From NCBI GenBank assembly GCA_949128115.1, contig OX421964.1, positions 3,038,001 to 3,102,000 on the forward strand: DNA of 64,000 bases. The letters are read 5' to 3'. Shown here piece after piece: positions 1-9,957 of the stretch. The notes beneath the pieces are model-generated. The model saw only the letters and a program-made list of their open reading frames with translations, did no database searches and was not told the origin of the DNA. Origin of the DNA: Anaspis maculata. Taxonomy: Eukaryota > Arthropoda > Insecta > Coleoptera > Scraptiidae. Within the stretch, counting starts at the first letter, position 1. Every line of letters begins with the position of its first letter. The position numbers and the translations under genes are program-made.

Positions 1-880
1 TCAGGCCTCTCTGAGAGGACTCTTGCCCACTGGGCATCAGGTTCTGACATGAAAAACTCTTCTTTTGAAAAAAAAGTACATTCTTGAATATCTCAGCTAA
101 GGTTTTCTTTATAATGATGGGGTGGAGGACCACAGTTTTTCATCATACAATAAAATAATAGCAAAAAATAAAGTTGAAAAGTACAGTTGGCAGTACAGCC
201 AAACAGTTTTCACAAAAAAATATTTTTTCCATATTTTAAAAGTAAAAGGCACATCAGTCACATGACTGTATTATGTAAAATAGACCAGACTAACGAACTA
301 CGCAAGAATTTTGAGAAAAAAATGCCGATTTGCAATAAATAACACAGTTCAAAGTGGTAAAAAAATATTGACAAAAAAACATGTTTTATCATCTAGAACT
401 TCTTCAAACTTGCTCCTATTGCAATTTTGACACCATAATTGACCTGAGAATATGGAACTTGATAGGAAAAGATACCAAACATGTATATATGCACTCAAAA
501 TCAAGAGAAAAGAAGAATCATCTTAACAGTCAACATTTCCCCCACCAGTCGCCCCCCTATGGAAATTTTGACAGTAATCATGTCAAGATGATAGTATAAG
601 ACCTCAGTGAATCAAGATACGATGTAATTTACTCCACACTGATGACAGGTCTCAGTCCCGGTATCAAAAATGGTGGAAAATGGTGATTTTTGGTCTTTCC
701 CCCCCTTTACCCCCCCATTGCGGGCTTCCGGTGCAAAATTCGGCTTGACAACAATGGTTTTCGTATTTAGCGAGGTCCAAATACCCTTAAAACACATGTT
801 GCCAAACTTTAACATGACTTGCGTCTAGAACCACTTTCAGGCCACTTTTTCAAAAATGATCCTAGTCTACTGTATGAATT
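1..880. other. AT-rich noncoding stretch, no gene seen
   Basis: No reading frame here has recognisable domains or a convincing coding pattern. The short open frames are 60-75 codons, as expected by chance in AT-rich DNA. A C-rich patch near 700-715 inside otherwise AT-rich sequence may be part of an unrecognised repeat, but no termini can be defined. Confidence 0.5.
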
Positions 881-1610
881 GTAAGAACCTAGAAATTCTC
901 AGAAATCTCTAAAATTCAGTAGAAATCTTCAAAACCGTAGAAACCCCATATTTATCAATAATCTCAGCGCGTAGAAATCCTTAAAACAATAGAAATCACA
1001 TACACAATCATGGTCAGCTCTAGGACTCCCTAGAAAATTCCAAAAATCTTTGGGTACCCTGGATACCCCGTGTGAAAGTTTAGGAATCCCTAGAAATCTC
1101 AAACGAATCCTTGGGATGATGCCGTAGACATCTCAAGAGATCTCTAAAAACTCTCACAGGTATCATCAAGCATTTTATTAGTATATTTATAAATCTCGTA
1201 GAAATCCAAAAACCTTGAAAAATATCCAGAAACCCCTAGAAATCTTACACAAATTTCTATATTTTTTTCCTCTCAAGAATCCCTAGAAACCCTATAAATA
1301 TCAAAACATTGTTAGAAATTATTGGTAATCTTCAGAAGTCTTCAGAAATCCCTGGAATTGTCGTAGAAATTTCTATAAATCCCAAACAAATTTTCGTAAA
1401 TCCCTGAAAATCTCGTAGTGATCCCAAGAAATCTCTGAAAATTTCCAGAAATCCACAGAAGTCTCGTGGAAATTTTCAGTGGAATCCTGGTGATTATCCA
1501 GAAATCTTGTAGAGATCTTTTGATCCTTGTAATCCTTGAGATCCTTGTAAATTTTCAGAAACCTCATTGAAATCTTCAGAAATTTCAAGGAATCTTCAGA
1601 AATTTAGAAG
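881..1610. repeat. Degenerate short-period AGAAATC/CCTAGAAAT repeat
   Basis: Over about 730 bp the words AGAAATC, CCTAGAAA, AAATCTC and TCAGAAAT recur every 10-20 bases with many substitutions and no fixed register. It looks like an old, decayed minisatellite. A 71-codon open frame on the minus strand (1373-1588) is rich in Lys, Asp and Phe and is the repeat read through, not a gene. Confidence 0.6.
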
Positions 1611-2138
1611 AATCACTGTTCTAATTGTCAACATTGTAATAACTGGTTCCGTTATGCTTTAGTTCTCTTTGTAAAGTCTGAATCTATACAAACTGGTGAA
1701 TTTTTCAGGATTGTTCAGTTAGCTTCACAAGTTCGTAAAAAAAAGTGTATTTTGTATGGTTTTTGGTGAATTGATTGAGAAAACGCCTAGAAAAATGGTT
1801 TAGCTGAGAAGCTGTAATTATAATGGAATCAAGTTAAAAAGAAGTCCGGCTGATCTGAAGCACAACGAAAACGTCTGCCAGGTGCAGTTTTGGGTACAAT
1901 TTGGCTATAGCATGGCCCAAAAGATGCAGAATTAATTTTCCAGATAGTGTGAAACTCAAAACGGGCAATGGGGTGGAGTGATCAGTATTCTACCATGAAA
2001 CCAATCGTAGCCCGAGTATAGATTACAGAGCGTGGAAAATATATGTATTTTGCATTTTTAAAATCAAAATACTTTTCCGAAAAATGTAAAGCTACCTGAA
2101 TTAAGCCAAGATGCAAATTAAAAATAGTTGTCAATCAA
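1611..2138. other. Noncoding stretch, nothing recognised
   Basis: I see no gene, RNA gene or clear repeat terminus here. The sequence is AT-rich. Confidence 0.45.
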
Positions 2139-2226
2139 GTGTATTTAAGTACAAAATACTTGAATGTATTTTAAATACGTATTGAATACGAAATACTACT
2201 TGTATTTGAAATACCGCCCAGCCCTG
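2139..2226. repeat. GTATTT/AAATAC-rich repeat ending in CAGCCCTG
   Basis: The words GTATTT and AAATAC alternate through this segment, which stops at GCCCAGCCCTG. The pattern resembles the ends of non-autonomous DNA transposons of the hAT type seen in insect genomes. No matching second terminus was found, so it may be a solo fragment. The family call is inference. Confidence 0.35.
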
Positions 2227-2400
2227 TGTACGCATTCCAAATTTCGAGTCGATCGGGTCAACGGTTCGGCCGTTATCGTGGAAGATTACAAACAGACCCA
2301 CAGACGCACACGCACAGATAGATATCATTCTGAAAATGGTCTTAATCATCTTGCGGGGCCTCAAAATGAATACATCCGGCGAAATCTTGGAACTTTTTTC
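2227..2400 (+). repeat. Possible non-LTR retroelement or SINE tail fragment
   Basis: The stretch contains TTCGAGTCGATCGGGTCAAC, then a GGCCGTTATCG-type word and a CAGACCCACAGACGCACACG run. This resembles the conserved 3' tails of some RTE/CR1-like elements and their SINEs, which encode a phrase meaning 'estimate, slope of the region' before a CA-rich tail. No reverse transcriptase is attached, so this is a weak pattern match only. Confidence 0.25.
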
Positions 2401-2548
2401 TGCTAAACGTATGAACATTATACACGCCTTTAGGGCGTGATTGATCACCCTGTACCTGTACGTTAAACGAATGAAACTTTTGCATAAACGCGTCGTTTTC
2501 TAGCCTTACCATAGTATGGATGAAAAATTTCATTAAAGTGAAAATATA

Positions 2549-3003
2549 CAGGGTGGCCCATTGAAAACGGGACAGACAGATTTTCGAGCATTCGCCCTCA
2601 TTTTGTTGAAATAAGTCCGGATAGGTCAACTTTGTCTTCAAGGGGGACGTTCAACTACTATTAATTGAGCAGGAGTTTCACCCGTAGAGTTTCACCCCCC
2701 GTAGTCAGGGTGGCAGCCCCTTCGAAAATTTCAAATGACAATTGGGGTTGAGTGATACATCATTTCAAAACTGGTTCAATTGTCTTTATAGCGGTATTAA
2801 TTTTTTCCGATTCGATGCAAAATTTTCAAGATAATACTAATTTCGGTGTTTTTGGAGGGTTGCACCCCCTTCTAGGAGGCTGGCTCAAAGTTGCGGAACC
2901 CATGACGGGGCTTATGTCCGACAAGTAACCATGTTACAGAATACAAACAAATCATGTCAAGTGCCCGAAAATTTGTCTGTTTCGTTTTCGTTGGGCCACC
3001 CTG
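2549..3003. mobile_element. 455-bp MITE with CAGGGTGGCCCA termini and TA duplication
   Basis: The left end begins CAGGGTGGCCCATTGAAAAC and the right end is its near-exact inverse (GTTTTCGTTGGGCCACCCTG). The two pair over about 20 bp with a few mismatches. Both ends are flanked by TATA, which fits the TA target duplication of the Tc1/mariner superfamily. The interior has no transposase frame, so this is non-autonomous. The boundaries are well supported by the paired termini. Confidence 0.8.
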
Positions 3004-3850
3004 TATAAAAGTTCATACATAAATTCAACATATCACCCATGCTGAAATCACTGTCGCCGTCCTAACAGCTGTGTGTTATGTTCCAAAAGAAATAAAGTTT
3101 TATGCAGTAATCAAATAAAAATGCAATATAGGCACTAAAATAACAACGGATGTCGTACGTTGAAATTGAAAGTTATAGGGATGAGTTGGATAAGACGGGG
3201 TGCGGTGTATGAAACATTGAAACAAGAGAATTCTCACCCGAGCTATGGGCACTGGACCTGCATAGAAGTTGATTCAGAATCTACCTCATAATCCTCTGTT
3301 TCTCAATTTAGTGAAACTACTCAGAGCCGTGATATCTTTGAGAATGTTTATCATGCTTAAGCGTCTCCAGTACCAGAGCGGCAACCAGTTGTACATAATA
3401 CATTGATTTTTGAGATTTCTCATGAAATTGTAACGTAAATCATTATTCGGATCTGTAGCGCCATTATTAACATGACTCTTCATGTCTTGTAAAAAATATC
3501 GCCGATTTGTGTGCATCTACTTTTTTGTAATATTGATAATGAACTCAATTGAAAAAATATTAAAATCGCTCCTAAGAGAAAGTAGACTCCAGTTTGTCTG
3601 CCAGCTATGAGAAAATTGACAATTTTTTCAGTAAAATGGTTGATGCAAGTTGACATTATTCATATTCCACCTTTTGTACCTTTTTTCTCAGGAATAACGT
3701 TTTGGTCAATAGCTAAGTGAATTCATTTTACGATATCGCGGTTCATGTTTCTGTCGTTAGAATTCAAGAACAGTTCAGGCGGTCTTTGCAAAAATATCAC
3801 GTTCTTTGTTTTCAATAGAGACTATTATACAGAGTGATATTAATGTGTCC
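3004..3850. other. Noncoding stretch, no gene seen
   Basis: No convincing open frame and no repeat with definable ends were found between the MITE and the foldback element. A 76-codon minus-strand frame (3286-3516) has no recognisable motif. Confidence 0.45.
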
Positions 3851-4275
3851 GGTCATCTTGAAGCTGCGTAATATGGAGATGTAGTAGAGTGCTGTTTTTT
3901 TTTGTTGAAAAAATTCTATCTCTTTCAATTTTGAAGCTATGAACAGATAAAATTTGGTCCTTCGATCGCTCCTATTTTCGTTGTTTCAAAAGTTTTAGCA
4001 AACTGTTCATGGAAGAATAATAAGTACCTACAAAAAATCAACCGCTGAAGCTGTATTCAATTTCTGTTTTTTTTTTATACAGGGTGAGTCATAAACAGAC
4101 TCCTAACAGACTTTAAACAGTTTTCTGAAATCTTTTGAAACCACGAAAATAGAAGCGATCAAAGGACCAAGTTTTGTCCCTTTATAACTTCAAAATTGAA
4201 AGGGATAGAGTTTTTTTCAACAATTTTCCAGCACTCTACCACATCTCCATATTACGCAGCTCCAAGGTGGCTGGA
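3851..4275. mobile_element. Foldback element with arms of about 160 bp
   Basis: The segment 3851-4008 is the imperfect reverse complement of 4113-4275. Shared words include GCTGCGTAATATGGAGATGT on the left and its inverse ACATCTCCATATTACGCAGC on the right, and AAAATTTGGTCC with a matching partner. The two arms enclose a loop of about 100 bp containing TATACAGGGTGAGTC, itself a mariner-type terminal word. There is no coding capacity. It could be a foldback transposon or an inverted pair of one short repeat. Confidence 0.7.
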
Positions 4276-5530
4276 CCCTTCGGAATCACCAGTATGTATA
4301 TCCCCTTAATAAGAATCTTAAGCAGCCTATCAGACATTAAATAAAGAGCTTCCATTATCACCCTTTCGGTTCAATCAATCAGCAACACGTCATTCATCAG
4401 GATCTAAAACATCACAATTCGATTAGTTCTCAGTTCTCGTTCTCTGCCCTTCTCCCATTTATAGTTTTTTTTTCCTGTAAGACTGAAACGGAATAAGGAT
4501 ATTGCACGGCCGAATTGTTGGCAAACAACTTTGGGAAATCCGCAGTTAAGCAAGGATTAACGATTGGTCTAAGCCAGGCGAGGAAAGCCTAGGGGTCTCT
4601 GTCTTGTTTTTTCCACTCACAACTCAAACGCTGATGCGAGAAGCAGAAACCATAAATTCCACATTTCGTATAGCCGAGCAGAATTTATTTTGCCATCCAT
4701 TCGTTCGTCCATCCCGCCTATGCTGGCAGGATGCTTTTAATCCTGCATTCTCACACCCGGTAAAAACTTTTAAAGCTCAATTTTATTGGCCGTGAATGCG
4801 CGATGTTTAATTTATATATATATATATATATGTAATTGCGTAGTTGTAATTTGTTTCCTGCAAATTATTTGCAATCCTTCTCTCCAATTCCATTTTTTCC
4901 ACCCGAATAGACGTTTCGAACTAAAATTTCCATAGGCTCCTGGATACCAGTCGGGAAAGTTTTGGGATGACACAACCGATTTTTTTCCAACTATCTCTGC
5001 CAAGTGGTTTTCACTGTATGTACACAGTGCGTCTTTTCCGTAATGATACCCCATTGTTTGAACCCTGGTTAAAATCTCATTTAAACTACAACAGTGATGT
5101 GGGAGTATTTAATTGATCAAATTTTATGATGTTGAAAATTCAAACGCGATGAAAGCTAAAACAATCAATTCATGAGTAACGATATAAAGACAGCTGCGAC
5201 AAAAAAATTGAGTGAAATATATTGCGGATCGTGAACGGAAAGTGATAAATTATGCATCCTGAGTCTGAGGGTTGTTCGAAGCACGAATTATTCGAGTGAT
5301 GATGAATGAGGGTTGGTTGGTTGGTTGGTGCCATGACTGTGTCTTGGATAAATGAACGTGGTAAATACACCGTACCCAAGGTGTTTTAGTGATAGAGCTA
5401 CGAACCTCAAGGGTAGCCCATTAAAAGCCATCCCTAAAAATATAATGGCTTATGTCCGAAGATGCTTCGATATTAAAGTTGAAATTTTAAATTTTATTTT
5501 CTGATCTAACTTCCATGTCATTGTTAGATA
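4276..5530. other. Noncoding stretch with short simple repeats
   Basis: No gene can be supported. There is a TA dinucleotide run at about 4813-4832 and a short GGTT run near 5312-5330. The open frames at 4604-4795 (plus), 4812-5054 (minus) and 5170-5379 (minus) are under 81 codons and show no known domain. Confidence 0.45.
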
Positions 5531-5842
5531 TGGACAGGGAGCTGCTGCCTCAAAACTTACGTCATAAGGTACATGATTTTAACCCTGTAGGTCTAATGTG
5601 CGTTGATAAGGTTGTTAAAAATTCCTTTGTCTTACATGTCAGACCGGGGCTTTAGGCTGGTATGAGCCTGTTAATTTTCGAAAAAATGGCAAAAAATTTA
5701 CGTCATAAGGTACATGAATGGAACCAACTGGATTTTGTGTGGGAACATCCCCTTGATCAAAAATCTGGTCGTAAGACAAAATTGTTGGGGGCTTTCGGTC
5801 CATAAGACAAGTTTGAAATTTTCAAAAAAGGACCAAAATTTA
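5531..5842 (+). repeat. Left inverted-repeat arm flanking the R2-like element
   Basis: This block starts TGGACAGGGAGCTGCTGCCT and ends near GGACCAAAATTTA. Read in reverse complement it matches 9530-9840 almost end to end, at roughly 90% identity by eye with small indels. Within the arm the word ACGTCATAAGGTACATGA occurs twice, and TAAGACAA-type words recur. The arm has no coding capacity. The outer flank ends in ATA and the flank outside the partner arm begins ATA, a possible 3-bp target duplication, but this is too short to be decisive. Confidence 0.8.
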
Positions 5843-8800
5843 TCAATTTTTTCACTGGCGTTTTGTTGACTAACTCACTAAATGTGATATATATATATAT
5901 AAATAATTTATTCAAATAAAATAAATTAACACCTTTCTATATAAAATAGATTGCCTAAGACAAAGGATACCGCATCATAGTAAATTTTCTAATTAAGTTG
6001 AATAAGTAATTTGATAAGTTGGAATTTATACATAGAGTTAAATTTTAAATTGAGAACATATGGTGTTTGAAAATTCTGATGGAATCCTTGAGTGCGGATA
6101 ATGCGATATCCTTTGCCCTTCTGGTCGATACATTAAATAACTGACAGAAATTTGTGATAAAAAATTTGGGAATGGTTCCCCGAGCTCCTATAAGGTACCC
6201 GAACACTTGAATACTATCTATATCATATTTTGTTTTGAAATAAGATATAGTCGGTTCATAAATGGTTCGCTTTTCAACATGGACAGCTTCAGGTTGTTCT
6301 TTGCTATCTTCAAATCTTATAGTTGGATCTAGTATGTATCCTTTCCGTCGCTTTCTGTCAATGGCAAGAACGTCAACTCTTCGCCAGCTGCCGTTGTCTG
6401 CCAAACCCGGTACCTCTCCTTTGGTTTTGAGAATTTTCGCAAGGGATGCTCGGATTGTGTGATGGCGTGCATTGCGAAGAGCTTCACCAAATGGACATAC
6501 ACCAAGAATGTGCGGCAATGTTTCAAAAGCTACATTATTCTCAATGCCGACACTACAGCGGCGACATCGGTTGCCGTCTTGGCTTCGTCCTGGGGTGGCT
6601 CTGCATGCCGTTACGTTCCCGTTCATTTTAATTGCTTCGGTGTATTCGGAGTTCGTCAGGCCCTTTCTGGTTGACATCCAGGAATTTGCCGGTGTGTATT
6701 CTGCAAATAGTATGACTCCACGGCCCTTGTGGGGCAATTTACACCACTGCGAGAATTCCCTCAGACGTAGTATCTTCCTAATTTTCGTAGAATTAAGAGA
6801 AGAATCTTCCGTGCTAATTTCAAGATCTTCAGAAGCAGTCAAATTCAGGGCTTTTAGACATATTTGTTTCTCGTTTGTTAGGTTCATGATCCGTGGAACA
6901 AGTTGGTTATTGGATTTCTCCAAAGTTTTGCAGATATTGAACCTCTGTAGGAAGGCTTCCCAAGAAGCTTTTATGAGTCCTAGCCCTTTATGAGTGCGAG
7001 GTGAGTACAACAGGTGGTCTGGTGTGTCGGACGGAATACAAAGAACTTCTTTTACCGCTGATTTTATCATTTTATCCAAGTTGTTGGGAAATGATTTAGG
7101 CATCATGTGAGCTGGAGTTGTTTGGTAGGGATATACAAGGGTTGGCCATATATACTGGTTAAGTACTGTAATCTTCTGGTCTTGATGTAAAAATGGAGAA
7201 CTGACCACTTGTCGTATATTTTCATTCAAGTCCTTGATGATTTTTGATTCATTGAAAATTATTGTGTTGTTGAAAGATACTCCTAGATATTTGACTGTTT
7301 TATCGTTACCAATAGAGTTGACAATGGTGTTATTAATAAAGAACTCCTTTTCAATTAATTGTCCATGGCGGATATGGATGATTTGTGTTTTCGAATCATT
7401 GAGACTATTGAGAGAAAGGCCTATCTCTGAAAATCGTTGCTGAGCCATTCTCAACAGAAAGAAGGCAGAATCTCCATTATTAGCAACCAATACCGTATCG
7501 TCTGCGAAACCCATAATGGAGATTTTTGGTACAGAGTCACAGATGGAAAAACCATAAAACTCGGCAATTCCTGGCTCGGAGATATCACTTAGGATGTGAT
7601 CTGTACACATATTGTAGAGAATAGGAGAAAGTGGCGCTCCTTGAAGAAGACCCCTCTTCAGTTCAATTGGTTTCGTTTTCCCTAGGCTGGTTTCGATTTG
7701 GATGGAGTTCCCCCTTTGAAGTTCTATTATAAGTCGTTTGAATCGAGATGGGATTTTTGTGGCATTCACAGTTTTCTCTATTTGTTTCAAACCAACGTTG
7801 TCATATGCTTTGCTTATGTCGAGGAACATAGTGGTCATGTCTTTCTTTTGCTGCTTAGCGGCTGTTAGAATGCCTTGTAGTATGCTAGAGTTAATAAAGG
7901 TGCCAGGTGTTGATGTGAAGCCTCTTTGATTTTGATTAAATGTAATAAATGGAGAGATCTTTCTGATGATCACTCTTTCAATAATACGTCTTATCAGGGA
8001 GCAAATTGATATCGGACGCCAGTTACTGGTCATACTCGGATCACTTCCTTTGAAAATCAATATCGTTCTTGCATTTTTAAGGCTAGTTGGGACGTATCCG
8101 GTGTTTATGATTCTATTTGTCAACAGGAGGAGTATTTCAGCTACTTGTTTCGATTTAAGTGAACGTAAAATGATTCGATCTGGACCAGGTGCAGTGTCAA
8201 TTTTGATTAATTTGATGGATTGTTGAATATCTTCAAGAATGATCTCATTGTCGGTGTCAGTCATAGATGTGTCAGTTTGATTGAAGTTCATGTCGTAAGC
8301 ATCTTCGCCGGTAGTTTGGGATGTTGTGTTGTTTTCTGTACCAAAACGTTCAGAAAATGCTGCTGTGAGGATATCCAATGGAATGCTGCATACCTCTTGC
8401 TTTGTGTTGTCCATAACTTTTCTCACAGCCACACGTCGTCTGTTGTAGAAATTGAATTGTACGCTTTCGTACAGGTATTTTTCTTTCCTTTTTTGCCTGT
8501 CCCTTTTCGTTTTTCTTTCAGGATTACTTGTCTTCTTGAAATTATTGTTGGTGTGAACCATTGTACTTTTCCGTTTTTTTCTCAATTCATAGTAACGTGT
8601 CGCTGGATGTTTTGGCCCAGGAAAGTATTTTAGCGACGAGGCTATGAAGGACTGAAAGGCTTTGATTGTGTTGTCGAATTCTTTGTCAGTCAACGCAAGA
8701 GAGAACTTTTTGTTCCATTCAGAGAGATCTTGTAGGTATTTTTCGAATTCTGCAGAGGGTGGATAGCTTTCGGTCTCGTCTTGATCAACTTTGAGAGCTG

Positions 8801-9529
8801 GAATCTCCTCAATATAACGCTCTGTAATTTGTTGTCGGTGTTCATTTGGATGAGCTTTGCTTATATGTATCTTTACACTTCTGTATTTTTTCCCGCAATG
8901 TGGACAAGAAGAGAGCAATGTTGGTAATGCCTCGTCCACTTGTTGTTTTGTTTCGGGCCGCGGTGTATCCAATGGGCAAAGCATGGCTGTTACATTGTTG
9001 TTGGTCTCGTTTCTTTCATTTATTTTTCCACTCCGAAGTTTACTCGAGCTGTTATTGAGTGTTGCATCTTCTGTGTCAGTGCTTCTATGCATTTTGGAGC
9101 GATGAATTCCAATTCCGGTCGCGTTTTTGAACGATTTTCCGCAGTGGCATGTCAGTTGCGTCAAGGGGGTATCCACGAACGAGACCGAGCTTTTTGCTGT
9201 CTCCGATGGCCCAGCTTCTTCGGCGTCTTTTCTTGAGATCGTCCAGGACTTTATCCTTTTAGCAAATTGTCCGCTTGATGGATATTTTTGTGGAACATAT
9301 TCTTCGTCTGATGACAGCGACATGACATGTAATCAGGATGAAAAACGGAATCGATTTCCATGTTAAAATACAAGGTGTACGATTTGAGAAAATTTTTTCG
9401 ATGTTGCACCCTGTAAGCAATGTACCATTAAACATTTTTGTGGACAGATTCAAAACCTGCGTGAAAAATCATGTGAGAATTGTTTTTCATTCCTGGAATT
9501 ATGCCAAAGGAGAAGTCTCCAGGAGGAGG
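5843..9529 (-). mobile_element. R2-superfamily non-LTR retrotransposon between inverted arms
   Basis: The interval between the two arms holds one long minus-strand ORF (6045-9323) plus about 200 bp on each side that should include the 5' UTR (9324-9529) and 3' UTR (5843-6044). The exact ends are not visible: no poly(A) tail, 28S rDNA sequence or target duplication was recognised. A short inverted pair (ACAAGGTGTA and TGCACCCTGT) lies at about 9370-9414 in the 5' leader. The true element may be shorter or may extend into the arms. Confidence 0.6.
6045..9323 (-). CDS. R2-type reverse transcriptase/endonuclease, intact ORF
   Basis: This 1,092-residue single-ORF polyprotein has the layout of restriction-like-endonuclease non-LTR elements. 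Two N-terminal C2H2 zinc fingers are visible: C59/C61/H74/H79 and C140/C143/H153/H158. A Lys/Arg-rich stretch follows (about 245-285). The reverse transcriptase spans about 370-690, with catalytic Asp in FLDISKAYD (D502), the LLQGAPLSP motif (559-567) and the FADD box (D608, D609). Near the C terminus a CCHC knuckle (C920, C923, H938, C943) precedes a PD-(D/E)xK-like endonuclease core with RRVDVL (D984) and YILDPTIRFE (D999, E1005). In this family the endonuclease nicks the target and the RT copies element RNA onto the nick. All key residues are present with no stop or frameshift, so the copy looks young and possibly competent. No apurinic-type endonuclease or separate gag-like ORF is seen. 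The first ATG at 9323 is used; a slightly later start cannot be excluded. Clade (R2, R4, Hero or related) is unresolved. Confidence 0.9.
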   Translation of the reverse strand: MSLSSDEEYVPQKYPSSGQFAKRIKSWTISRKDAEEAGPSETAKSSVSFVDTPLTQLTCHCGKSFKNATGIGIHRSKMHRSTDTEDATLNNSSSKLRSGKINERNETNNNVTAMLCPLDTPRPETKQQVDEALPTLLSSCPHCGKKYRSVKIHISKAHPNEHRQQITERYIEEIPALKVDQDETESYPPSAEFEKYLQDLSEWNKKFSLALTDKEFDNTIKAFQSFIASSLKYFPGPKHPATRYYELRKKRKSTMVHTNNNFKKTSNPERKTKRDRQKRKEKYLYESVQFNFYNRRRVAVRKVMDNTKQEVCSIPLDILTAAFSERFGTENNTTSQTTGEDAYDMNFNQTDTSMTDTDNEIILEDIQQSIKLIKIDTAPGPDRIILRSLKSKQVAEILLLLTNRIINTGYVPTSLKNARTILIFKGSDPSMTSNWRPISICSLIRRIIERVIIRKISPFITFNQNQRGFTSTPGTFINSSILQGILTAAKQQKKDMTTMFLDISKAYDNVGLKQIEKTVNATKIPSRFKRLIIELQRGNSIQIETSLGKTKPIELKRGLLQGAPLSPILYNMCTDHILSDISEPGIAEFYGFSICDSVPKISIMGFADDTVLVANNGDSAFFLLRMAQQRFSEIGLSLNSLNDSKTQIIHIRHGQLIEKEFFINNTIVNSIGNDKTVKYLGVSFNNTIIFNESKIIKDLNENIRQVVSSPFLHQDQKITVLNQYIWPTLVYPYQTTPAHMMPKSFPNNLDKMIKSAVKEVLCIPSDTPDHLLYSPRTHKGLGLIKASWEAFLQRFNICKTLEKSNNQLVPRIMNLTNEKQICLKALNLTASEDLEISTEDSSLNSTKIRKILRLREFSQWCKLPHKGRGVILFAEYTPANSWMSTRKGLTNSEYTEAIKMNGNVTACRATPGRSQDGNRCRRCSVGIENNVAFETLPHILGVCPFGEALRNARHHTIRASLAKILKTKGEVPGLADNGSWRRVDVLAIDRKRRKGYILDPTIRFEDSKEQPEAVHVEKRTIYEPTISYFKTKYDIDSIQVFGYLIGARGTIPKFFITNFCQLFNVSTRRAKDIALSALKDSIRIFKHHMFSI

Positions 9530-9840
9530 TAAATTTTGGCCTTTTTTGAAAATTTCAAACTTGTCTTATGGACCGAGAACCCCCAAAAATGTTGTCTTAT
9601 GACCCGATTTTTGATCAAGGGGATGTTCCCACACAAAAACCTGTTGGTTTCATTCACGTACTTCATGACATGAATTTTTGACATTTTTCGAAAATTGACA
9701 AGCCTATACCAGCCTAAAGCCCCCAGTCTGACATGTAAGACAAAGAAATTTTTAACAATCTTATCAACGCACATTAGACCTACAGGGTTAAAAATCATGT
9801 ACCTTATGACGTAAGTTTTGAGGCACCAGCTCCCTGTCCA
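9530..9840 (-). repeat. Right inverted-repeat arm flanking the R2-like element
   Basis: This is the inverted partner of 5531-5842. Its outer end reads GCTCCCTGTCCA, the exact inverse of the left arm's outer TGGACAGGGAGC, and its inner end (TAAATTTTGGC) matches the left inner end. The 143-codon minus-strand frame over it (9499-9930) has no recognised domain and is not conserved in the left arm, so it is not called a gene. Confidence 0.8.
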
Positions 9841-9957
9841 ATACTGATATTGACGCAACGTATAATTTGGTGTTGGAAACGCGACAGCATCTTTGCTCAA
9901 AATTCTCCAGTAAAAAGAATATGTCAACACCCGTAGCGTTCCTGGACACTGGTCATA

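Noticed and set aside
2131..2641. Overlapping minus-strand frames of 99-105 codons
   Set aside because: They cross the repeat fragment and the MITE boundary, lack domains and are not conserved as units.
6262..9366. Plus-strand open frames antisense to the R2-like ORF, up to 173 codons
   Set aside because: They are shadows of the long minus-strand coding frame and contain no recognisable domain.
5531..9840. Reading the two arms as LTRs of a retrovirus-like element
   Set aside because: The arms are inverted, not direct, and the ORF has R2-type RT and endonuclease with no gag, protease, RNase H or integrase.
9499..9930. A 143-codon minus-strand frame in the right inverted arm
   Set aside because: The equivalent frame in the left arm is broken, and no domain or start context supports it.
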